A DNA stretch of 64,000 nt from Pyropia yezoensis (Eukaryota; Rhodophyta; Bangiophyceae; Bangiales; Bangiaceae), in NCBI GenBank assembly GCA_009829735.1, contig CM020618.1, positions 2,230,882 to 2,294,881 of the forward strand, written 5' to 3'. Shown one piece after another: positions 22,039-33,300 of this stretch. The notes beneath the pieces are model-generated. The model saw nothing but the letters and a program-made list of their open reading frames with translations, had not been told where the DNA came from and ran no database searches. Every line of letters begins with the position of its first letter. Position 1 is the first letter of the stretch. The translations under genes and the position numbers were made by a program.

Positions 22039-22640
22039 TATGAAGAAGCTAAGCAGGGAGCTCCCGAGGAGCGACGCAGGTGTGCTGCTCGCGCTGCCTG
22101 CTCGCGCTGCCTGTTGTCTTCGGGCTTACCTCCGAAGTCTTAGTCGTCTAGCGGGCAGGTCAGACGTTGGAAGGTGCCTTGCGACAAGGTGTAGCAAGAG
22201 CGGATGGAATGGCACCGGCGCCTGCGGACGGATGGAACAACAACACCTGCTTCGTGTTTGTGTTGGTCTTGAGGAAAAGAGTCACATTGATTGGCCGTTG
22301 GAAAGCAGCAGTGAGATCCGCATGCAGTTGCATTTCACATGTGCGAACCGCAATGTAATTTAAAGGAGCACACTCCAACGCACTCCAATGCATTGGTGAC
22401 GCGCCGTCGCGATCGAGAGCCGGTTTGCGCGGTGGATGCGCCCCCGGCCGCGCCAACCCATCGCCACCGTCCCCGCCTCCATCTCATCCCGTTCCCGTTA
22501 TCCACGCCCTGTCCCCTTTTGCTGCCTGTCGGCCCACTGCCGTGGCGCCCTCTTCATCAGCCGTCTGGTAAACCCAGCGCCGCTACTGCCCGCCACTGCC
22601 TGGGCTGCGCGCCCTTTCTTGTGGTCGCGAGCTCGCGCTC
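22039..22640. promoter_or_regulatory. Shared divergent upstream region of glutathione reductase and rubredoxin
   Basis: The starts at 22038 (minus) and 22641 (plus) are 602 bp apart, so both promoters lie here. The middle (22,300-22,380) is AT-richer and includes TTTAAAGG at 22360-22367. No specific factor site is claimed. Confidence 0.45.
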
Positions 22641-23492
22641 ATGCCTGAGCGGGGGCGGCCCCGCGTTGCTGCGATGGCCTTTGCGGGGGGCTGCTGCTGG
22701 CACCAGCGTTCTGCCTTTACAGGAGCAGGAGCTGGACGCTCATCACCGGCTTTGTGCCACCGGACGCGGCGTCCCGCCGCAGCGGCTCTGCGGATGGCGG
22801 GCGGCGGCGGCGGCGTGCGTGCCACCCCCACCCCCATCACCAACTCTTCCCCAACGAACACCACTGGTGCCGGCGGCAGCCACTCCCGTGGTGGCTCTCC
22901 CGGCCGCGTCCTCGCCGTCGTGGCCGGCCGACGTGACAAGGCAGAACTCAAAACGACGGTCTCGGTACCTCCTCCCACTGGATCGGACGCTCCTTCCGGC
23001 GGGGGCATTCGTGCCAAGGCCTACTGGGACCAGATGGGCATCATCCCGTACTTTGCAGCGTTTGCCATCGCGGCACTGGTGACCAAGGGGGTCAAGCTGA
23101 GTGTCGCGGCCATGCAGAAAAAGGCAGACGTCTCGTCAGGGAAGAAGGTGTACGCGTCTGCGGGGGGCGCCACGACTAAGCCCTCCTCCATTATTTCGTC
23201 TGAGGAGGAGGAGGCAGAGCTCCACGTCTTTAAGTGTGGGGGCTGTGGCTACGAAATGTATCCTGCGCGGGGGCGGGAGTTCAAGTTCTTTCCTGACGGC
23301 TTCACATGCCCGATTTGTGGGACTGCCAAGAGCGACTTCCGGGACCTCAACGACGAGAACGACCCGAGAAACTGGGAGGATGACGACGATGAGGATGACG
23401 AGGGCGACGAGGAGGGGCAGAGTGATGAGTCGGATGAGGGGGGGGGGGCGGAGGGCCCTAAGGGTGGAACTGTCCCTGCCCCGCAGGGATAG
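22641..23492 (+). CDS. Membrane-anchored rubredoxin-like protein, plastid-type leader
   Basis: Rubredoxins hold one iron in four cysteines and carry electrons; plastid forms assist photosystem or cytochrome complexes. The 283-residue product has an Ala/Arg-rich leader (the ATG at 22674 is an equally plausible start), a hydrophobic segment IIPYFAAFAIAALV (about 133-147), a Ser/Glu-rich spacer, then the rubredoxin fold: CGGCG (Cys199, Cys202), a 20-residue loop with FKFFPDGF, and CPICG (Cys223, Cys226). A long acidic tail of Asp and Glu follows. The membrane helix comes before the rubredoxin, unlike the common plastid forms with a C-terminal anchor. All four metal ligands are present. The divergent glutathione reductase gene suggests a shared redox setting. 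Confidence 0.85.
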   Translation: MPERGRPRVAAMAFAGGCCWHQRSAFTGAGAGRSSPALCHRTRRPAAAALRMAGGGGGVRATPTPITNSSPTNTTGAGGSHSRGGSPGRVLAVVAGRRDKAELKTTVSVPPPTGSDAPSGGGIRAKAYWDQMGIIPYFAAFAIAALVTKGVKLSVAAMQKKADVSSGKKVYASAGGATTKPSSIISSEEEEAELHVFKCGGCGYEMYPARGREFKFFPDGFTCPICGTAKSDFRDLNDENDPRNWEDDDDEDDEGDEEGQSDESDEGGGAEGPKGGTVPAPQG

Positions 23493-24197
23493 GGCTGTCT
23501 TGGCGAGGCGAGAGGGGAGTGTCTGCCAGAGTCGGGCATGAATTTCTTACTCTGGCGGCCCCCCGCTGCTGTTGCTGATCTGTGCTGGCATGGGCCGCAC
23601 TCTCTTCGCTATGTTTTTTCGCGCATCTCGGGTCTCTTTTTCTCTATCCTTTTCCGTTGGTGGTCCCACGAAAATTACGCTTCTGTTCTTGCTAGCGCGA
23701 TGGCACTGCCCTTGAGGGGGCCCTGGTGCTGCGGGTCTGAGATGACAAAATGTAGAGGACCAGTGCGGACGTCTACGGCATGCTCCAATCCTGAGATGTG
23801 GGCATTATTTGCGAGCCTACATGCGCCCTCTGTCGCCGTGGCACACGTCAAGTCATCCTGGACAAGGATAGCATCACGCACAACCAAGGAGGCACGATGC
23901 GCACAACAATCGGGCACAGCCAGAGAGCCCTGACACTCATCCTACGCAGCACAAAAGGTTACGGCGCTAGCCGACCCGCTCGGCGAGAGCCGCCCCAACA
24001 GGCAGCCCCCAGTGCATTCCACTGTCACCAAAAAATAGGGAGGTCGTCCGCCAGACCAGAGCTAAGAAGATGGACCGAAGTAAAGACTCGCAAAAAGATA
24101 TTGCTCCGAGACGTCGCGCACCCAAAGCTCCCCACCCATCCCATACACCGCCCCTCCTAACCCCCCCACCCACAGATCCAACCGAGGTCACCACTGC
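23493..24197. other. Convergent spacer
   Basis: 3' flanks of the rubredoxin gene and the S1-domain gene. No gene recognised. Confidence 0.5.
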
Positions 24198-25292
24198 TCA
24201 AGACGACTTGGCCGCCTGGGCCTTTTCAAAAGCCAGCTCAAACGATGTCCGGAAGGTCGGCTGCGCCGCGTTGGCGCCCTCAATCTCCGCCTTGGACGGC
24301 CCCCCGCCCGAACCCGAATCATCACCGCCCTCCACGAACGGCTTCATCGACAGGCTCAGACGCTTGCGGGCAACGTCACACTCCACCACCCGCACGCTGA
24401 CCTCCTGGCCTTCCGAGAGAACGGCCGCAACGCTGGCCACGCGGCCCTCCTGGATCTGGCTGACGTGCACCAGCCCGTCCGTAGGAGCACCCTCGAGGCT
24501 GATAAACGCCCCAAACTCCCGCACCGACGACACCTTGCCGGTCACCATCTTGGTCGGGTCCGTCCCGTACTCGGTGTACCACTTTGACAGGGCGGGGCCG
24601 ATGTCCGCGGCGCCGCCACCACCGCCACGCGAGCGGCCGCCGCCGCCACGGCGCTGCTCCCCCTCGGGCGCACCCTCGCCCGCGGGCAACACCATGCGGA
24701 GGGAGAAGTTCTTCTTCTCGGCATCCACCGCCGAGATAGCCACCTTCACCGACTGGCCGACCGACACGACATCAGAGACCTTCTCCACAAAGCCGCGGCC
24801 GAGCTTGGACACATGGATCAGCCCGTCAGTCGAAGTGCCGATGTCCACAAAGCACCCATAGTCCATCACCGCCTTGACAGTGCCGTCGTACTCGGCACCC
24901 TCAACGAGGTCCTCATACGGGACGGTGATAACGCGGGCGGCGCCACCGCCACGGCCAGCGCCACCTTTGGGGCGCCGCTTGGACAGGGAGCGGCGCTCAG
25001 TGCCCTTGGCGGCCGCATCGTCATCGGCGACCGCCTCAGCGACCGCGCCCGACGACTCATCTGCCACTGCCGCGGGCGCGGGCGTCGATGCCGACTGCGC
25101 GGCGGCGGTCGCCGACTCGGGAGCAGCCGCAGGTGGGGAAGCATCCTGCATTCTCCATGGCGAAGACACGCGGGTGCTCTGCGCAGCAGCGGGTGCGACC
25201 CGGCGAGCGGTGAAAGAGCACGTCGCGGCAGCCGAGACGCGCGCAGCAACCGGTGCAGCCGCGGTCACAGCGAAGGCAACATGGTTGGCCAT
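24198..25292 (-). CDS. Two-S1-domain RNA-binding protein, plastid-type leader
   Basis: S1 domains are OB-fold RNA-binding modules. The ATG at 25292 gives 364 residues; upstream in-frame codons lack protein character. Residues 1-48 form an Ala/Arg/Ser-rich transit-like leader. An acidic/Ala linker and a basic KRRPKGG patch precede S1 domain 1 (about 129-200: VEGAEYDGTVKAVMDYGCFV and DGLIHVS). A Gly-Arg-rich linker (210-230) leads to S1 domain 2 (about 248-318: GKVSSVREFGAFISL and DGLVHVS). The two-S1 layout resembles the N-terminal part of plastid PSRP-7/EF-Ts polyproteins or a short ribosomal S1, but the EF-Ts domain is absent. A role in plastid translation or RNA protection is inferred. The tail is short and ends KAQAAKSS. 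Confidence 0.85.
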   Translation of the reverse strand: MANHVAFAVTAAAPVAARVSAAATCSFTARRVAPAAAQSTRVSSPWRMQDASPPAAAPESATAAAQSASTPAPAAVADESSGAVAEAVADDDAAAKGTERRSLSKRRPKGGAGRGGGAARVITVPYEDLVEGAEYDGTVKAVMDYGCFVDIGTSTDGLIHVSKLGRGFVEKVSDVVSVGQSVKVAISAVDAEKKNFSLRMVLPAGEGAPEGEQRRGGGGRSRGGGGGAADIGPALSKWYTEYGTDPTKMVTGKVSSVREFGAFISLEGAPTDGLVHVSQIQEGRVASVAAVLSEGQEVSVRVVECDVARKRLSLSMKPFVEGGDDSGSGGGPSKAEIEGANAAQPTFRTSFELAFEKAQAAKSS

Positions 25293-27042
25293 GTTGCAGG
25301 GTGAGGGAAGAAGAAGCGGGGAAGGGCAGGGGCGTATTAGAGATTGGACAGGGGGAAAGCCACGGGGAGAGACAGACGGGGGAACGGGAGTGATACTGTC
25401 GCGGCGGCGAAGATGGGGTGTTGTGGTCGCACAAGACTGGGCGGCGGTGGCCACCTGGCGGCGTCGGCGGTCCAGAGCCACACCGGCGGCGGCAACAGCA
25501 GGAGATCGCAGTTCCGTGAATGGAGGAAGGTAACATTACAGAAGCAGGCATATAAATATAGCATATCTCACCGTGGAAATATATTTGGATAGAAATTGAA
25601 CAATGCTCTTAGTGCAGTATTTGCATGTACAGTACATAGATGTGTCAGAGCATCAAGGGCCAGCAGTGTTCGGGCAAAGCAGGAGGACCCTGTGAAAGGG
25701 AAGTGTCTCGCGTCGGCCGACCTCTGCTACGCGACAGGCTTTCGGCTGCTTTCGGCACCGCCATGCGTGGAAATCGTCGCCACGCCCGCCACCGTCACAC
25801 CCGCCATGTGTCGTCCCCGCTCAACGCCTTCCCGTGCTGGTCAGCTGGCCTGTACACCACTGACTGCGAGCTGCGGGGGGATCCAGCCCCTCCGCAGCCG
25901 TGGCTCTTGACGAGACACGTTGGCGGGCCGGCCCCCCCCAATGGCTCCTGCCCGCGGGACTGTGACTGTCTCCCCGCCTCCCCCCTTCTCCCCACTTTTC
26001 CATGGGGCATAGTGGGCCCACCGCACCCGCCGCTGCCGCCACCGAAGCACCACGACTGTCGCCCCGGCCGCTGCTTGTGTCCGCGTGTACCGCGCTTGTG
26101 CGCCCGACGCCCGCCGGCCCATGGCTGGTCCGCCGCCGCGGCGTGGCCGCCGCCCCGTACGATCGTTGACGTCTGCGTGGACGCCACCGTCGGTGGTCTG
26201 CGGGGTGCAGCCGTACGTGACACGGTAGGGCCCCGCGTGTGGGGAGGACCTACGGCCATGTGCGGCGACAGTTGCGTGCTCTACCCGTCCCGCCCTGCGT
26301 CCCTTCTACCGTTGCGAGTGTGACCGGCAGCTGCGTCGGCAGCGGCGGCGTCCGCTTCCTCTCCTATTCTCCCTTCCCCCCCCCCTATCACCTCTCTCTG
26401 ACAGGGCGGCCACTTCCATGCGACGGACGCCCGCCGCCTCTTTGCCGGTCCCCCCGCCGCAGCGTTTCCACCGCCCCACGACCGTTGACGTCTGTCGACG
26501 CCACCGTCGGTGGTCAGAGGGATGCCGCCGTGCGCAGCAGGGTAGGGCTTTCTGGGGGCCCACGGCTATGGTGGCGCCAGTATCGTGCGCTACCCGCCTC
26601 CCTCTGCGTCCCTGCCAACCTGGTACGCGTCGGTAGGTTGGGTGTCCGGTCGGTCCCCCTCCTTTCTCGTCCGCCCTCCTCCCGCTCTGGTACGGGTGGC
26701 GGCTGTAGCGTCCGCCTCCTTTCCCCCCTCGGGCACGGGCAGCGGCTTGGGCGTCCGCCTCCTCCCTCCCCCTTCCGCCCCCTGCTTCCCCCTTCCCCTC
26801 CCGCACACGTCCTTCGCGGCCCCCGCCGGGTGGGCAGAGATGGGGGGGGGGAGAGGCGGGGATGGTGGGGTTATAAGCCGCACCCCGGGGCAGCATTGAT
26901 GGTGTCCAGGAAGCGGCATCCACATCCCCAGCAGCGGCAGTCACAGCCGCAGCGACCTTCCTGCCTCCTCAGCGGACACTGCTGGCCCCCACCCTCTCAT
27001 CCTCCCTCGCCCTTCTTGCCGGATCCCACCCCGGTCGCCACC
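25293..27042. other. Divergent spacer, S1-domain gene and basic repeat protein gene
   Basis: Promoter space for both flanking genes. An AT-rich island at 25540-25600 contains TATAAATA at 25551-25558, about 260 bases upstream of the minus-strand start at 25292, and could serve that gene. The rest is pyrimidine- and proline-biased and I call no gene. Confidence 0.45.
26871..26877 (+). promoter_or_regulatory. Candidate TATA box for the basic repeat protein gene
   Basis: TTATAAG in an otherwise GC-rich stretch, 166 bases upstream of the ATG at 27043. Confidence 0.45.
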
Positions 27043-30000
27043 ATGAGGACGGGCCACAATATGGTGTATGCGGCAGTTGCCGCTGCCGCCGTCGCCACCG
27101 CCGCCGCGATGAGCGCCGGCGTTGTGGCGGGTGTTGGCAAGGCCTGCCACCACGTGCCCATCCATCGGGTGCTGGCCGCCCCTGGCGGCGTCTACAACCT
27201 GGACGATGGCCGCCAGCTCCGCGCCCGCCGCGTTGACGTGGGTGGCTGCACGACGATGCCCGCCCTCGCCACGGGCGTCGCTTACCCGGATGCGGGCAGC
27301 AACTACACGGTCATGTCGCACCAGAGCAACCAGTGCGTGACGGGGACGGAGCGCGACACGGAGCAGCCGACGTACAAGGGCTTCCAAGCGGTCGTTGTCG
27401 AGGCCAACGGCTTTAAGTTCACCGCTGATCTTGTGCTAGAGGATATCGACGCGCAGGTTGTGCAAGACCCGACGACGGGGTGGCGGGAGACCATGTCCAG
27501 CCTTGGGGTGGCCGACAACCAGCTGGTGGCGCCCTCTTTTCGCGTGACGCCAGACGCGCTGGTCGGCATTTCCAAGTTCCGTATGCCGGCCAAGTCGCTC
27601 AAGGAGGTGGGCTTCCCGGCGGGCAACGACCTGCTCATTGACGGCGCCGCCTACAGCTCGTGGGTGCACACCAAGAGTACGTTGGCCGCCCTCACTCGTG
27701 AGCTAGAGTGATTGCTTGCTCGGTGTGTGGCGTATCTTGGGTGGGGGGGGTGGAGTGGGGTGTTTTTGGCGCTTGGCGTTCCGGCCGGGGAGCTGGGTTG
27801 TTTTTGTGCGCATGTCCTCAGTGTCGCGGCACCTGCTGACGTTGTATGCTTCTCTCTTTCCTATCTGTGCTTTGTGCACCTGCTGCTACCTTTTCGACAC
27901 CCTTCCCCTCCCACTCTAGACTGCCCGTTCAAGAATGACCCGGAAGGGCAGTGCAAGGCGTTTGTGTCCTACCCTGTGGCGGTCGACAAACTGCTCGTCA
28001 TTTACGCGATCACCCAGAAGAGCGCTCACGATCCCAATGCGGCTGCCTTCTTCAGCGAGGTCACCCTCTCTTGCGGCTGCCAGTGCCTCGGCCGCCCCGC
28101 AAAGTTCCCTTCTGTCTTCCCCGACGGTGTCACACCCGGCAAGTGTGTGTCGCGCATGTCGACCAAGCCCGCCTACGGGTGTGACTTCATGGGCAAGAAC
28201 TGGTGCGAGACAGTGGACGCGTCCAAGTGGGTGATGACCGACGCGGCGACTGGCACCTGCGCGATGGCGACCACGACGATCCAGCGAGTGGTGTCGGGCT
28301 TCACGCCGTCGTCCACGTGGGGCCGCGGCAGCCGGGTGCAGCCGGTGTCACCCCAGCCGCAGCCGGTCACCCGCCAAGCGCCGTCTCGGGGCACCAAGGA
28401 CCGCCGCTGGGGCCCTGGCCGCCGCCATGGCGCGAAGGACGGTAGCAGCGCTGGGGCGGGAGCGTCAGGGAGCAAGCCGAGCAGCGGCACCCGCCCGAGC
28501 CGCCGTGGTCGGAGCCGTATGGCAGGCAGCAAGACCGGTGGCTCCCGCCGTGCTGGCAGCACGACCCGCGGGTCTCGCCGGGCAGGCAGCATGAACCGTG
28601 GGTCTCGTCGTGCCGGCTCCAACACTCGCAGCTCGCGCCGCGCCGGCTCTACGACCCGTGGCTCTCGTCGCGGAGGCAGCAGGACCCGCGGCTCTCGCCG
28701 CGCTGAGAGCAAGACCCGCGCAGGCAGCAGGACCCGCGGTTCGCGCCGTGCCGGCTCGAAGACTCGTGGCTCTCGCCGCGTAGGTAGCACGACCCGCGGC
28801 TCACGCACCGCCGGCAGCAGGACCCGCGGCTCGCGCCGTGTAGGAAGCAAGACTCGCGCCGGGAGCAAGACCCGCGGCTCGCGCATCGCCGGGAGCAAGA
28901 CCCGCGGCTCGCGCACGGCCGGGAGGAAGACCCGCGGCTCGCGCCGCGCTGGCAGCAAGACGCGCGGCTCTCGCCGCGCCAGCAGCAAGACGCGCGGCTC
29001 GCGCCGCGCTGGCAGCAAGACGCGCGGCTCGCGCCGCGCCGGCAGCAAGACGCGCGGCTCTCGCCGCGCCAGCAGCAAGACGCGCGGCTCGCGCCGCGCT
29101 GGCAGCAAGACGCGCGGCTCGCGCCGCGCTGGCAGCAAGACGCGCGGCTCTCGCCGCGCCGGCAGCAAGACGCGCGGCTCTCGCCGCGCCAGCAGCAAGA
29201 CGCGCGGCTCTCGCCGCGCCAGCAGCAAGACCCGCGGCTCGCGCACCGCCGGCAGCAGGACCCGCAGCTCGCGCCGCGTAGGAAGCAAGACTCGCGCCGG
29301 GAGCAAGACGCGCGGCTCGCGCCGCGCCGGCAGCAAGACGCGCGGCTCTCGCCGCGCCAGCAGCAAGACGCGCGGCTCTCGCCGCGCTGGCAGCAAGACG
29401 CGCGGCTCGCGCCGCGCCGGCAGCAAGACGCGCGGCTCTCGCCGCGCCAGCAGCAAGACGCGCGGCTCGCGCCGCGCCGGCAGCAAGACGCGCGGCTCTC
29501 GCCGCGCCAGCAGTAAGACCCGCGCCGGCAGCAAGACCCGCGGCTCGCGCCGCGCTGGCTCGACGACTCGCGGCTCGCGCCGTGCTGGCTCGACGACCCG
29601 CGGCTCTCGCCGCGCCGGCAGCAAGACACGTTCCACGACGACGATTACGACGTCGCGGTCTTCGAAGTCTCGCGGGTCGCGCCGTGCCGGCTCCAAGACC
29701 CGCAGCTCGCGCCGGGCGGGCAGCATGACGCGGTCTGGAAGCAAGACGAGGGCGAACAGCAAGACCCGCGGCTCACGCCGCACAGGCAGCAAGACCCGCA
29801 CCAGCAGCAAGACGCGGGCGGGCAGCAAGACCCGCAGCTCTCGCACCACCTCTGGGAGCAGGACGCGCGGGTCTCGCCGGGCAAGCAGCATGAACCGTGG
29901 GTCACGTCGCGCCGGCTCCAAGACCCGCGGCTCCCGCCGCACCGGCAGCGTGACCCGCACCGGTCGCAAGACGCGGGCGGGCAGTAAGACCCGCAGCTCG

Positions 30001-30396
30001 CGCACCGCCGGCAGCCAGACTCGCGCTGGGAGCAGGACCCGCGGCTCGCGCCGCGCAGGCAGCAAGAACCGTACCAGCAGCAAGGCGCGGGCGGGTAGCA
30101 AGACTCGCGGGTCCCGCCGCGCCGGCAGCAAGGCCAAGACTGGGAGCCAGGCGCGGCGCTCGCGCCGCGTCGGCGGCCAGACCCGTCGCTCTCGGCCGGC
30201 GGGGAGCAAGGCACGTAGCTCCCGCCGCGCGGGCGGCACGGCCCGTCGGTCGGGCACGGCTGGCGGCGGTAGCAAGGCGCGGGGCTCCCGCCGCACGGGT
30301 GGCCAGGCGCGCGCCTCGCGGCGGATGGGGAGCAGCAAGTCACGCACGACGACGACGACGACGACGACGACGCGGTCGTCCAAGGCCCGCGCTTGA
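27043..30396 (+). CDS. Secreted Cys-rich protein with very long basic Ser-Arg-Gly-Lys repeat tail (two exons)
   Basis: Exons 27043-27676 and 27920-30396 are joined by a 243-nt GT-AG intron (phase 1), giving 1036 residues. The N-terminus is a signal peptide (about 1-33). Residues 34-345 form an unrecognised Cys-containing domain: three Cys in exon 1, then a cluster including CPFKNDPEGQC and CGCQC in exon 2. From about residue 410 to the end, the protein is an array of a 10-residue unit, typically GSRRAGSKTR, broken by 6-residue half units. The tail ends in poly-Thr then RSSKARA. Roughly one residue in three is Arg or Lys and acidic residues are almost absent. I do not recognise the family. A matrix protein that binds sulfated or other anionic polysaccharides is an inference from signal peptide plus charge. 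The intron excludes stops present in both frames between the exons. Confidence 0.8.
28520..30375 (+). repeat. 30-bp minisatellite encoding the decapeptide array
   Basis: Dozens of copies of a 30-bp unit such as ggcagcaagacgcgcggctc plus tcgccgcgcc, with 18-bp shortened units. The segment starting CGCACCGCCGGCAGCAGGAC at 28804 recurs at 29242, a 438-bp offset, showing block duplication inside the array. The antisense strand is also open across the array; this follows from unit composition. Confidence 0.9.
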
Positions 30397-33300
30397 GGAA
30401 GGGAGCCCAAGAACGTGGGGGGGTAGCGGGCTAATGGCGCAGACGGTGCGGTGTTCTCCCGTTGGGGGAGGCGTGGGGTGAGGTGTTCGGTGGAGTGGTG
30501 TGGCGCTCGACGCATAGGGAGGGTCAACGAGGCCTCGTACGCAACAGGCGGGGACCGAGTGGGTGGGCGCCGTGGCGGGGACGGCAGTGTGCACATAGGC
30601 CCGCGCAGCTGGCGAGGTATGTGTCGAGTGTGTTGAGGCACTTTCATGGCTTTGCCGTGGAGGCCTGTTTTTTGTCTTTTCTCATCATCTAAGGTGCGAA
30701 TAGGACGCGATGCGCCCCGACTCGCCTTGGCTCTTGAGCAGAGATGTGATTTAATCAAAAACGAGTCGACTGAAAAGATGAATCTAATCCACCCGTGAAC
30801 TTAAACAGCATGAAGCGATTTGTATTAATTTCAATCATGGTGACCAATTTCTATTCTAATCGGTCCGATGTTTTTCGATTCCAGTGCCGTTTGACGCGCA
30901 GAAGACAGTTCATGCTCAATATCGACTGATTTGCGACCGCGATACTGCGGCCGACCGACGGACTGCACGCAGCAACCGGCCGCGGCGGCCCACCCGGCGG
31001 TCGGTGTCGGGCCCCTGGGAACACGGACCGGCGGAGGGGAGGACCTGGGAACTCGAGTCGCATGCGAGGCCCTCGCATGCCACTGCGAAAAAGGCTTTCT
31101 TTGTTGCATATGGACAGCAGCCATTTTTATTCGCACTGCGCTTCATCCTGTGCAATCAAGAGAGCCAACAGCAGCTGTGCGGCGGCCTCAGTGGTTGCGT
31201 TCTCGTCACCCAGAACATCGCCAAGTTCATCCTCCTCACAACTGAGTCCTTCCTCGCCGCGTTCAAAGACGATATCTCCTCTGGATGGGCGGAATCATCG
31301 GACAGACGATTGGGGGGAACCTGGGGGGGGCACTGTGGAAAGGTCTAAATGATTACAATAAAAAACGTGTGATGTTAAGAGATTTAATAATATAAAATCA
31401 ACGTGATTGTAATCTAATTGAAATCACTCAACATCTCTGCTCTTGAGGCGCCACTTTGACACGAACAACTGTTAACAATAAAAAAAGAACGAGCTAGATG
31501 TCTCTTCATGTAGAAGGGGTCAGTTGGGGACCAGAACGCAAGCACGAACCGCAGCGACTGATTAGAAGTATAGTTTAATCTAAATAGGGGGACTACCATT
31601 GTAACTGTTTGCTAAAAACAATAATTCGGGGTACTACAATGGCACTGCCCGGACGCGATGATGTCGCAGAGGCGCTAACGCGGTGAGTTTTAGCGCCCCC
31701 GCCGGCGCAGTGTGTCTAATTAAGACCGTGTTCCTTATTTTTGTGCAATTTTACGCGAATCGATGTTCTGCATCCGCTCAAGGCCTCCTCTGAGAAGGCG
31801 GCTTCGTAGCAGAGAACGTGCTCTTTCTTGCCTACGAGCTGGGGATATTCTTGTTCGTCGCTTCTTCTCAACCATGACGACGATCACGTCATGGTCGTCA
31901 TCCTCATCTAAAACGTTTGGCCAACGGCTAAAACCCCAGGAAAAAAAATCAACAGTGACATGTTCTTTGTAACAAAGAACGTGTTGGCCAGAACCACGTT
32001 CGTTCGTGGCTTGATGCGATGACAAACGTTGTTAGCAAGCTCCTTGCGTGCCTGTGCACATGTTCACAGATCTTCTTTTTCAACAACGTCAAGGAGATGC
32101 CTCAACTGACGCTTCGGCAGCATGGTCCCTCCTACGTGCAAGCTGGTCCACAGCTGCTACGTTGGCGACGCCAGGGAAGAAGGTGGCTAGTGCTGAGCAT
32201 CGGTCGCGCAAAATCCTCTGCTTCTTCATGTTCCACCGCGCATCACACTTGACTGTGCAAGGCAAGCCAGTGTCCTGCTATCAGGACGATTTTTGTTTGC
32301 CAGAGCCGAAAAAGTGTCCAGATGAACGATTCAACGCGACTTCTGCACACAGGAACAGCTGATTACACAGAAAAACGGATGCGCGCAGCCGTTTGCAAGT
32401 TTCTGTGGAACACGGTCTGAGACCCACTGCGCAGGGGCTCATACAAGAATGGGAGGCGATGCGCAGCCCTACACCCCTGGGCAACAAAACAATGCGTCGA
32501 CCCACATGCTATTCCAACGTGACTGCGCGCTACCACTTGGAGCTCACACAGAATTCTGGGTGTGTACGAGGTTTTTCGTTGTCAGTCAAGTATGGCCGAA
32601 GGCTGCAGTGCCACGCAGCCACCCAGCCTGCCGAGCCGGCACTGCCCCACAGTAGTGGGGTCCCTGTCACAGGGGCAGCGCGGCAGCCTGTGTCACCACA
32701 CCCCCGCAACAGGGGCATTAAATACAAGTGGCGATGGAGGCAATTGAGGCCGCTATTGTGCGGGGGGTGGAGGTGGGGTTGAAGTATTTTCCCTGGATGT
32801 AAACGTGAGATCCCCTTTCAGGCGGATCGAATTGAGGGGTAAACCTCTGCGCGCAAACTTCAGGGACACCTCTGGGACATTTTAGGAACATCTTAGGGAC
32901 ATGATGCGGTGTATATTACGGCTCCGAAGGTGTCCAGCAGGACCTGATCATCTATCTATGCTCGCCCCCGAACAACACACAATGCTGGAGATGTACGCGT
33001 TGAAGCGGATACAATTTCTGGTTAGTGAAGCAACAAGTCTCGTTTTTCCATTTCGAAAATCTCGCTGTAGGTACATGGGTCGCTTAAGCGTTTGCACGAG
33101 AATGCGTATCCAGGCCTACACGGGAGCTTCGGCCTTTGGGCTGGTACTATTTGTTGCAGTGATGTGTCTGGACGCATCGGACGAGGGCTGCAACGCGTGT
33201 TTCAAAACTGCGACATGCACTGTTGTGCAACGGAGCTCGCATCATGCAGGGGTGCATCACTCAGGACATGTCGACGTCCACTATTTCAGTGGTTAATGCG

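Noticed and set aside
28173..30758. An 861-codon open frame antisense to the basic repeat gene
   Set aside because: It is a by-product of the 30-bp unit having no stops on the reverse strand. It gives only Leu-Pro-Ala-Arg repeats, with no domain at either end.
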